Below are positions 1 to 5,214 of a DNA stretch of 9,861 nt, piece after piece. Origin of the DNA: JAUUZT01 sp964654015 (GTDB lineage Bacteria; Chloroflexota; Dehalococcoidia; GIF9; AB-539-J10); contig CAZZHQ010000092.1 of NCBI GenBank assembly GCA_964654015.1, positions 1 to 9,861 on the forward strand, given 5' to 3'. How positions within the stretch are numbered: position 1 is the first letter of the stretch; each line of letters opens with the position of its first letter. The notes under the pieces are model-generated. The model was not told the origin of the DNA and ran no database searches. It was given only the letters and a program-made list of their open reading frames with translations. Both the position numbers and the translations under genes were made by a program.

Positions 1-12
1 CACTTTTCCTTC

Positions 13-49
13 CATGGTGACATTTTCCCTTATCAATTACATGGTGACA
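13..49. repeat. Pair of 10-bp direct repeats upstream of rpsP
   Basis: The word CATGGTGACA occurs at 13-22 and again at 40-49, 27 bp apart. The first copy is followed by a T run and the second by an A run. No gene is visible around it. It could be a pair of protein-binding sites or the remnant of a mobile-element end, since some insertion sequences carry repeated terminal words, but no transposase or matching inverted copy is present here. The function is unknown. Confidence 0.4.
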
Positions 50-85
50 AAATCGTATAACATCAACATCTACTAACTCGTATTA

Positions 86-114
86 TTGACAATGTTTGGA
101 ATTTATTGGATAAT
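86..114 (+). promoter_or_regulatory. Sigma-70-type promoter for rpsP-khpA
   Basis: A perfect -35 box TTGACA (86-91) is followed after exactly 17 bp by GATAAT (109-114), which matches the TATAAT consensus at five of six positions. Transcription should begin near 120-122, only about 7-9 bases before the rpsP ATG at 129. No Shine-Dalgarno sequence fits in that space, so the transcript would be leaderless or nearly so. This is read from sequence only; the start point is inferred. Confidence 0.75.
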
Positions 115-128
115 GTGTAACATAAATT

Positions 129-395
129 ATGGTTAAGATTAGATTACGCAGAGTTGGCGCTAAAAAGAAGCCAATATATCGAGTCGTTGTAGCAGATAGC
201 TTATCTCCCCGGGATGGTGCTTTCATCGAGGTAATAGGTCATTACAATCCTTTAACTGAACCCGCAAGTTTTGACATCAATGAAGAGAAAGCGCTAAAGT
301 GGCTTGGTTGCGGAGCCCAGCCTACTGAAACGGTTCATGACTTGCTGCGAAAACTTGGCATCATCGATAAATTTAAGCAGCAAATTTCAGAGTAA
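129..395 (+). CDS. rpsP: 30S ribosomal protein S16
   Basis: This 88-residue protein is the small-subunit ribosomal protein S16, which binds 16S rRNA and helps assemble the 5' domain and platform of the 30S subunit. It shows the family signature from the first residue: MVKIRLRRVGAKKKP, then YRVVVADSLSPRDG (residues 17-30), IEVIGHYNPL (33-42) and the C-terminal GAQPTETV stretch (62-69). Its length is normal for the family. The ATG at 129 fits the conserved N-terminus exactly. There is no ribosome binding site upstream; a strong promoter sits immediately before it, so translation may be leaderless. The gene ends with tandem stop codons (TAATAA), and khpA starts 22 bp further on. In many bacteria the pair rpsP-khpA is followed by rimM and trmD; here it is followed by the pyrimidine operon instead. 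Confidence 0.97.
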   Translation: MVKIRLRRVGAKKKPIYRVVVADSLSPRDGAFIEVIGHYNPLTEPASFDINEEKALKWLGCGAQPTETVHDLLRKLGIIDKFKQQISE

Positions 396-406
396 TAATC
401 ACTCAC

Positions 407-413
407 AAAGGAG
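407..413 (+). promoter_or_regulatory. Ribosome binding site of khpA
   Basis: AAAGGAG lies four bases before the ATG at 418. It decides the khpA start: a longer reading frame opens upstream at 304 but overlaps rpsP out of frame and does not resemble the KH family there. Confidence 0.75.
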
Positions 414-417
414 AAAG

Positions 418-645
418 ATGAAAGAGCTACTTGAATATATCGTCAAAGCTATTGTAGTGGAACCTGATCAAGTAAAAATAACGGAAGAAACAAGCGACGA
501 GGGATTATTAATTAAACTCGAAGTTGCCGCTGGAGATAAAGGACGTGTCATCGGAAGGGAAGGCCGTGTAGCTCAAGCGATGCGCACTCTACTTAGAGTC
601 AAAGCCGCAAAAGAAGAAACCAGAGTCAGACTAGAAATAGTTTAA
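418..645 (+). CDS. khpA: KH-domain RNA-binding protein KhpA
   Basis: This 75-residue cytoplasmic protein consists of little more than one KH domain. The nucleic-acid-binding GxxG loop is seen as I-G-R-E-G (residues 45-49), followed by the helix VAQAMRTLLRVKA (51-63), the usual KhpA/YlqC layout. Members of the family bind single-stranded RNA, often pair with KhpB/Jag, and have been tied to cell division and envelope growth in Firmicutes; that role is known from relatives and only inferred here. The start at 418 is supported by a good ribosome binding site and by normal family length (about 75-80 residues). It is co-transcribed with rpsP, 22 bp upstream, a very common gene pair. A hairpin followed by a T run about 20 bp downstream probably ends the operon. 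Confidence 0.93.
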   Translation: MKELLEYIVKAIVVEPDQVKITEETSDEGLLIKLEVAAGDKGRVIGREGRVAQAMRTLLRVKAAKEETRVRLEIV

Positions 646-667
646 TAGCGCAAAGTCGTACCACTTT

Positions 668-710
668 CAGGTTTCATGTGCTGTTACTTATCAATTGAAA
701 TCTGGTTTTT
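668..710 (+). terminator. Probable intrinsic terminator of rpsP-khpA
   Basis: CAGGTTTCA (668-676) pairs with TGAAATCTG (696-704) over nine positions with one G-U pair, followed by G and five T (706-710). The loop is large at 19 bases, which weakens the call. Its position just after the khpA stop fits an operon end. The right arm overlaps the -35 box proposed for the pyr promoter. Confidence 0.5.
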
Positions 711-723
711 ATAACTGAATAAT
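695..723 (+). promoter_or_regulatory. Candidate promoter of the pyr operon
   Basis: TTGAAA (695-700) and AATAAT (718-723) each match the sigma-70 consensus at five of six positions and are 17 bp apart. A transcript from here would begin near 730 and carry the whole PyrR-responsive leader. A second -10-like word, TATACT (746-751), has no convincing -35 partner. Confidence 0.5.
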
Positions 724-762
724 AATCGTCCTTCTATAGTAGTTATATACTGTAATTAGAGC

Positions 763-796
763 CTTTAAATCAGTCCAGTGAGGCTGGTAAGTAAAG
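763..796 (+). promoter_or_regulatory. PyrR-binding anti-antiterminator hairpin
   Basis: Bases 772-785 read AGTCCAGTGAGGCT, a full match to the published PyrR-binding consensus ARUCCNGNGAGGYU. They sit at the top of a hairpin: an upper 7-bp stem 769-775/782-788 (with two G-U pairs) closes the hexaloop CAGTGA (776-781), and a lower stem 763-767/792-796 (CTTTA with TAAAG) is separated from it by a purine-rich internal loop (A768 opposite AAG 789-791). This is the arrangement known for PyrR sites. PyrR with bound UMP/UTP should stabilise it. Pairing was done by hand. Confidence 0.88.
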
Positions 797-835
797 TGGG
801 TTTGATGTTTTGTACTTGTAAGAACCTCTTGCTGG
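775..835 (+). promoter_or_regulatory. Antiterminator of the pyr leader
   Basis: CCAG-T-GAGG (775-783) can pair with CCTC-TTG-CTGG (825-835): two 4-bp helices with a small internal loop. This uses the core of the PyrR site on one side and the 5' arm of the terminator on the other, so it excludes both. It should form when PyrR is not bound, allowing transcription into pyrR. The pairing is by hand and inferred from the known mechanism; a second, weaker pairing of 795-803 with 820-828 is also possible. Confidence 0.6.
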
Positions 836-858
836 TTAGCTGGCGGGAGGTTTTTTTT
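823..858 (+). terminator. Attenuator terminator of the pyr operon
   Basis: AACCTCTTGC (823-832) pairs over ten positions (two G-U) with GCGGGAGGTT (843-852) around a 10-base loop, followed by six T (853-858): a classic intrinsic terminator. The 3' arm contains GGGAGG (845-850), the ribosome binding site of pyrR, and the T run overlaps the TTG start at 857. The hairpin would therefore both stop transcription and hide the ribosome binding site in any read-through transcript. Confidence 0.88.
845..850 (+). promoter_or_regulatory. Ribosome binding site of pyrR, inside the terminator
   Basis: GGGAGG lies six bases before the TTG at 857 and fixes that codon as the start. It is part of the terminator 3' arm (843-852), so it is accessible only when the terminator hairpin is open. 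Confidence 0.8.
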
Positions 859-1417
859 GGCTGAAAATATTGTTTTATCCTCTCTGGAAATAAGCAAGGC
901 GTTAACTCGTATTGCACATGAAATTGTAGAAAAAAATAGAGACACCCAGAACATCATTCTTGTAGGCCTGCTTACACGTGGGGTGCCATTGGCCCACCGT
1001 CTATCTTTATTGATTCATGATTTTGAAGGATTGCTTGTTCCAGTCGGCTCCCTGGACTTTCGAAGTTATCGTGACGACATCGACTATTGTACAAATCCAC
1101 CAAATAAGGAGTCAACAAACTATTTTACCAGTAATATTACTGGTAAAATAGTTGTACTGGTAGACGACGTTCTTTCAACAGGCAGGAGCGTTCGGGCATC
1201 CATGGATGCTCTGGTCCGCCTTGGTCGTCCAAAATGTATCCAGTTAGCGGTACTAGTCGATCGTGGTCATAGAGAAATCCCTATCAAGGCTGATTACGTA
1301 GGAAAAAACATTCCGAGCTCCAAGGAAGAAAGAATACAGGTAAAACTAACAGAAATAGACAACTCAGACTTTGTAATCTGTATGACACGTAGCGAAAATC
1401 AACTCTTAAGAATATAG
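857..1417 (+). CDS. pyrR: PyrR: pyr operon RNA-binding regulator / uracil phosphoribosyltransferase
   Basis: This 186-residue protein belongs to the PyrR family of type I phosphoribosyltransferases. Relatives bind pyr mRNA when charged with UMP or UTP and cause termination or block translation; many also make UMP from uracil and PRPP. Family landmarks are ALTRIAHEIVEKN (15-27), ILVGLLTRGVPLAHRL (34-49), YRDD (71-74), the PRPP-binding loop VVLVDDVLSTGRSV (99-112) and IQLAVLVDRGHREIPI with ADYVGKNIPSS (128-155). Its length is close to the roughly 180 residues of the Bacillus protein. The start is TTG at 857, six bases after GGGAGG, and the N-terminus aligns with Bacillus PyrR from there. The leader immediately upstream carries its binding site, so it should be autoregulated. 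A perfect 30-bp palindrome lies inside the gene at 1121-1150. pyrB begins 14 bp after the stop. Confidence 0.96.
   Translation: MAENIVLSSLEISKALTRIAHEIVEKNRDTQNIILVGLLTRGVPLAHRLSLLIHDFEGLLVPVGSLDFRSYRDDIDYCTNPPNKESTNYFTSNITGKIVVLVDDVLSTGRSVRASMDALVRLGRPKCIQLAVLVDRGHREIPIKADYVGKNIPSSKEERIQVKLTEIDNSDFVICMTRSENQLLRI
1121..1150. repeat. Perfect 30-bp palindrome within pyrR
   Basis: TATTTTACCAGTAAT (1121-1135) is followed directly by its exact reverse complement (1136-1150), with no spacer. It encodes residues 89-98 of PyrR, just before the PRPP loop, in frame and without disturbing the conserved protein. In RNA it could fold into a hairpin; in DNA it could be a dyad binding site or a cruciform. 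No function can be read from the sequence alone. Confidence 0.85.
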
Positions 1418-1422
1418 AGGAG
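1417..1422 (+). promoter_or_regulatory. Ribosome binding site deciding the pyrB start
   Basis: GAGGAG overlaps the last base of the pyrR stop codon. It is nine bases from the ATG at 1432 but only three from an in-frame TTG at 1426, so the ATG is preferred. Confidence 0.7.
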
Positions 1423-1431
1423 CAATTGTTT

Positions 1432-2862
1432 ATGAGCCTGATAAATAGAGATATGGTAACGTTGGATGATTTTTCAAACGCTGAAATAGAAGAGCTTTTT
1501 TCACTTGCCAATATAATGAACGAATCAATAGAAACACAAAGTTCACTCTGTAAAGGCAAAATTATGGCTAGCCTGTTTTTTGAGCCCAGTACCAGAACGC
1601 GCCTATCTTTTGAAACTGCTATGCACAGGCTGGGGGGACATGTAATAAGTGCAGTAGACATAGGTTCCACATCTCTAGCCAAAGGCGAGAGTATCGCTGA
1701 TATGGCTCGCGTACTGGGTAGCTACGCCGACATAATTGTGATAAGGCACCCATGGGAAGGCGCGGCCAAAGTGGTCGCCAACTACGCTGACGTCCCAGTA
1801 ATAAACGCAGGCGATGGGGGTCATGAACATCCCACCCAAACATTATGCGATCTTTATACCATAAAGAGCGAGCGGAAAAGCATTGAAGGATTGAGAATTG
1901 CACTATGTGGTGACCTCAAATATGGGCGTACTATTCATTCTCTAGCATACGCATTGGCTAGATTTGGAGCAAATATTCTTTTCCAATCTTATCCGGGGCT
2001 TGAGGTACCGGAGCACGTGCTTAGAAAACTAGTCACAAATTATAACGGTACCCTTAAAAGAAGTGAAGATTTAAAACAAGAGACCCAAAAAGGAGTTTTC
2101 CCTCTGAACTCTATATATATCACCCCTGGTAGCCCTCATCAACTGGCCATGATGCCTGATGTAAACATTCAAATAGAGACAGAGGCAAATGTCGACGCAC
2201 TTTATATCACCAGGCTTCAAAAGGAAAGGTATTCAGTAAGTTTAGAAGATGAGCGGGCAGGAAATAATTATCCTGTAGTAGATAGAAAGCTGCTTAAGGG
2301 AAAAAGATTTAAACAAACTCTCGTATTGCATCCTTTACCACGGGTAGATGAGCTAGCCTATGAAGTAGATGCTGATCCCAGAAGCATGTATTTTAAACAG
2401 GCTGCCTTTGGTGTGCCTGTTAGAATGGCCTTGATTTCACTTCTTCTGGGATGTAACAAAACAACTACAACTGAAGATATTTCTACACTGACAAGACAGC
2501 AATATACAGTATATAAAAAAGATTCGGGACTGAAGTGCCCCAATCCATCATGCGTATCCAACCAGGACACTGAGACGAAATATATAAAGCCTGAATTTAA
2601 TATAATAAGCCTCAATCCTCTAAGATTATGTTGCATCTATTGTGAACATGAAAATTGTCCTCCATATATAGCTAGTTCACAGTGGCACGAGGGAGGTGCA
2701 AAATACAAGAAGTACCATAGTGCAAATAGTCATTGGATTAATAAAATAAAAGCTGAAAATCTGATTCTATTTGACTCTGCGGATTCAGCTGAAGCTCAAG
2801 GGTTCGGCCCGAGCAACTACGCTGGTTCGTCGCTAACCAATAGGGAGGATAATGAAATATAG
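1432..2862 (+). CDS. pyrB: Aspartate carbamoyltransferase fused to a PyrI-type zinc domain
   Basis: Joins carbamoyl phosphate and aspartate to carbamoyl aspartate, step 2 of UMP synthesis, in the cytoplasm. It has 476 residues against about 310 for ordinary PyrB. Catalytic residues are present (numbered from the ATG at 1432): STRTR at 53-57, Ser81 and Lys84 of the SLAKGES loop, Arg105 in RHPWEG, His133 and Gln136 in HPTQ, Arg166 in KYGRT, Arg261/Gln263 in TRLQKER, and HPLPR at 300-304. About 34 extra residues lie around 206-250 in the aspartate domain. After the catalytic domain ends near 340, a short linker leads to CPNPSC (Cys369, Cys374) and CIYC (Cys401, Cys404), matching the C-x4-C...C-x2-C zinc site of PyrI. 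The nucleotide-binding half of PyrI is missing, and about 70 unrecognised residues follow. pyrB lies 14 bp after pyrR and overlaps pyrC by 11 bp. Confidence 0.95.
   Translation: MSLINRDMVTLDDFSNAEIEELFSLANIMNESIETQSSLCKGKIMASLFFEPSTRTRLSFETAMHRLGGHVISAVDIGSTSLAKGESIADMARVLGSYADIIVIRHPWEGAAKVVANYADVPVINAGDGGHEHPTQTLCDLYTIKSERKSIEGLRIALCGDLKYGRTIHSLAYALARFGANILFQSYPGLEVPEHVLRKLVTNYNGTLKRSEDLKQETQKGVFPLNSIYITPGSPHQLAMMPDVNIQIETEANVDALYITRLQKERYSVSLEDERAGNNYPVVDRKLLKGKRFKQTLVLHPLPRVDELAYEVDADPRSMYFKQAAFGVPVRMALISLLLGCNKTTTTEDISTLTRQQYTVYKKDSGLKCPNPSCVSNQDTETKYIKPEFNIISLNPLRLCCIYCEHENCPPYIASSQWHEGGAKYKKYHSANSHWINKIKAENLILFDSADSAEAQGFGPSNYAGSSLTNREDNEI
2843..2848 (+). promoter_or_regulatory. Ribosome binding site of pyrC, close-spaced
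   Basis: GGGAGG lies within the end of pyrB, only three bases before the ATG at 2852. The spacing is unusually tight. No other in-frame start codon nearby gives a better fit, so translational coupling with pyrB, which ends 11 bases into pyrC, probably helps initiation. Confidence 0.55.
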
Positions 2863-4279
2863 AAAGCATCATCCTATTCTTATCAGCGGAGGCCGCATAG
2901 TTGATGTTGCACAAGGCATAGATCAAATTGGAGACATATTTATTATAAACGACAAGGTTGTAGAACTTAGCAAAGGAACAAATTCCATAGATAAATCTGA
3001 ATCAGAAAATATCTTGAATATTGATGCTACCGGACTCATAATAACTCCTGGTTTCATTGATATCCATTGTCATCTCAGGGAGCCAGGTTACGAGAATAAG
3101 GAAAACATCATTACTGGAACAAGAGCAGCGGCAGCAGGAGGTTTTACCACTATTTGTTGTATGCCAAATACAAGTCCACCACTTGATAATCAGTCAATTA
3201 TTGAATGGCTGGTTGAGAAGGCAAATAATGAGGCGACTGTCAATGTCCTGCCTGTAGCTTGCATCACCAAAGGAAGAAAAGGACGAGAATTAACAGAAAT
3301 GGCTGAACTAGCAAAAGCAGGAGTAATTGCTTTCAGCGACGATGGTGATGGAGTATCAAATTCAAGTCTCATGCGTAGCGCCCTTGAATGCAGCACTGCA
3401 TTAGATTTACCTATTATGGAACACTGCGAGGACAAATCTTTGAGCGCCGGTGGAGCAATAAATGAAGGGTGGGTATCCGAAAAGCTTAAAGTAACTGGTA
3501 TTCCAGCAGCATCAGAGGACGTAATGGTCGCACGTAACTTAATATTGGCACATTTGACTGGGAGTAAAATCCATATTTCTCATGTAAGTACCCAGGGTTC
3601 CGTTCAAATGATACGCATAGCCAAAGAAAAAGGAATAATGGTCACAGCAGAAGTAACACCACACAACCTCACATTAACCCAGGAAAATGTTTTTAAGAAC
3701 AGACCAGGTAACGAGGCAGCGCATACTGCATACTTAACCAAAAAAGAACAGAGCTCTCCTAATAATAGATTCGATAGACTTTATAACACCAATGCCAAAA
3801 TGTATCCCCCTTTGAGGACAGAGGCCGATACCGCTTGCCTGGTTGAAGCACTCAAAGACGGAACAATTGATGCTATTGCTACTGACCATGCCCCACACAG
3901 TTTGTTGGATAAAGAGGGTGATTTATACTCAGCCGCATTCGGGGTTACTGGATTTGAAACTGCTTTTGGCTGCCTTATGGCATTAGTTCATTCTGGAAAA
4001 ATAGATTTAATCAAGCTTATTTCAAAGCTTACTTATGAACCGGCAATGATAATAGGCAAAACGAAGGAACTTGGTATTTTGAGGGCAGGGCGATCCGCAA
4101 ATATTACAATCTTCGACCCAAACAGAGAATGGATCGTAGACAGTACTCAGTTTTATTCGAAAGGTAAAAACACACCATTTGATAAATTCAAATTCAAAGG
4201 TAAGATCATGGCAACCATTGTGAATGGTGAAATAGCCTATGATAGATACTACACTAAAACATTGTACCGTCTAAGTTAA
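2852..4279 (+). CDS. pyrC: Dihydroorotase, class I
   Basis: Zinc amidohydrolase that cyclises carbamoyl aspartate to dihydroorotate, step 3 of UMP synthesis. The 475 residues form an amidohydrolase barrel with the expected metal ligands: His72 and His74 in IDIHCHLREPG (69-79), an Asp in FSDDG (163 or 164), His191 in MEHCED, His244 in HISHVS, and Asp345 in TDHAPH (344-349). The HLREPG and ATDHAPH motifs mark the class I (PyrC/AllB-like) type; the pyr context settles dihydroorotase over allantoinase or hydantoinase. It is about 45 residues longer than the Bacillus enzyme, and much of the excess lies at roughly 278-314, between the TPHNLTL and YPPLR motifs, rich in Asn, Lys and Arg. The gene overlaps pyrB by 11 bp and is followed by pyrK after 17 bp, so translation is probably coupled to pyrB. 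Confidence 0.95.
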   Translation: MKYRKHHPILISGGRIVDVAQGIDQIGDIFIINDKVVELSKGTNSIDKSESENILNIDATGLIITPGFIDIHCHLREPGYENKENIITGTRAAAAGGFTTICCMPNTSPPLDNQSIIEWLVEKANNEATVNVLPVACITKGRKGRELTEMAELAKAGVIAFSDDGDGVSNSSLMRSALECSTALDLPIMEHCEDKSLSAGGAINEGWVSEKLKVTGIPAASEDVMVARNLILAHLTGSKIHISHVSTQGSVQMIRIAKEKGIMVTAEVTPHNLTLTQENVFKNRPGNEAAHTAYLTKKEQSSPNNRFDRLYNTNAKMYPPLRTEADTACLVEALKDGTIDAIATDHAPHSLLDKEGDLYSAAFGVTGFETAFGCLMALVHSGKIDLIKLISKLTYEPAMIIGKTKELGILRAGRSANITIFDPNREWIVDSTQFYSKGKNTPFDKFKFKGKIMATIVNGEIAYDRYYTKTLYRLS

Positions 4280-4296
4280 AGAAGCCGATTTTAATC

Positions 4297-5163
4297 ATGA
4301 AACAATTGATATGTACCATAAGCCACAATGAAGAAATTATGCCTGATGTTCATCTGATATCATTTGAATCTCCTTATATAGCAAACACAGCGCAACCAGG
4401 GCAATTTATCACGATTAGCTGCAACGACGTTTTGTTTCGTCGGCCTTTCAGCATACATGAAGTAAATTCCGGCCAGGTTTCTATACTTTTTCAGAGGGTG
4501 GGAAGAGGAACGACATGGTTATCAAAGCAAGGCCAAGGTACAAAACTGGACATACTTGGTCCATTGGGTAGTGCATTCAAAATCGAATCTCAGTCGAAGC
4601 ACCTATTACTGGTTGGAGGTGGAATTGGTATCGCTCCGCTTATTTTCCTAATACAACGTACTCTACCGGAACATTCAGTTACTATAGTGCACGGAGCAAG
4701 TACTACTAGCTTAATCTATCCATTATCATCAGTATTTATTCACTCCTCTACAGAGAGGGATAGAAAAGACAGCTCCTCTGTATTGAACTCGAGATTTCAC
4801 TATGTCACAGCAACAGAGGACGGAAGCTCGGGGCACAATGGTATGGCGACTGATGTCGTTGTTGATCATCTGAACTGGGCTGATCAAGTGTTTGCTTGCG
4901 GCCCGACCAGCATGTACATGACTATGTCAGCATTATGTAAAAACATGCAAATTGCAAAATCTGTTAATGAACCTATAGAATTGTACGAGGATAATAAAAC
5001 AAAGCTACAAAGATGCCAGATTTCTCTTGAGATGGTGATGGGTTGTGGCATCGGTAGTTGCTATGGATGTAGCATAAATACTAAAGACGGTATGCGAACA
5101 GTGTGTCGCGACGGGCCAGTGTTTGAACTAGACCAAGTTATATGGAATAGGATATTGATATAA
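4297..5163 (+). CDS. pyrK: Dihydroorotate dehydrogenase electron transfer subunit
   Basis: The FAD/[2Fe-2S] subunit that passes electrons from dihydroorotate dehydrogenase (PyrD type 1B) to NAD+. In this 288-residue protein the ferredoxin-reductase fold runs from an N-terminal FAD domain with RRPFS (48-52), through the nucleotide-binding GGGIGIAPL (107-115) and CGP (201-203), to a C-terminal cluster site C-x4-C-x2-C-x11-C (Cys250, Cys255, Cys258, Cys270), which is the PyrK pattern. It is about 30 residues longer than the Bacillus protein; a Ser/Arg/Asp-rich insertion lies near 146-164. No pyrD lies beside it, so its partner must be encoded elsewhere, or it serves another dehydrogenase. The ATG at 4297 has only a weak upstream purine stretch. 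Lies 17 bp after pyrC; the next gene begins 51 bp after its stop. Confidence 0.92.
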   Translation: MKQLICTISHNEEIMPDVHLISFESPYIANTAQPGQFITISCNDVLFRRPFSIHEVNSGQVSILFQRVGRGTTWLSKQGQGTKLDILGPLGSAFKIESQSKHLLLVGGGIGIAPLIFLIQRTLPEHSVTIVHGASTTSLIYPLSSVFIHSSTERDRKDSSSVLNSRFHYVTATEDGSSGHNGMATDVVVDHLNWADQVFACGPTSMYMTMSALCKNMQIAKSVNEPIELYEDNKTKLQRCQISLEMVMGCGIGSCYGCSINTKDGMRTVCRDGPVFELDQVIWNRILI

Positions 5164-5214
5164 TATCTTGTTACTTCTGAAAGGATATATCATCAAACAA
5201 ATTTCCAGTTAGAT

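Noticed and set aside
13..49. CRISPR or iteron array
   Set aside because: Only two copies of a 10-bp word are visible; that is too few and too short for a CRISPR array or a replication origin.
304..417. Upstream extension of khpA starting at 304
   Set aside because: It overlaps rpsP out of frame, does not resemble KH proteins, and a proper ribosome binding site precedes the ATG at 418.
1426..1431. In-frame TTG at 1426 as the pyrB start
   Set aside because: It is only three bases from the GAGGAG ribosome binding site, while the ATG at 1432 is at a normal nine bases; the protein family does not need the two extra residues.
1284..1682. 132-residue open frame on the - strand
   Set aside because: It lies antisense to pyrR and pyrB, which are certain; its protein has no recognisable features and no ribosome binding site support.
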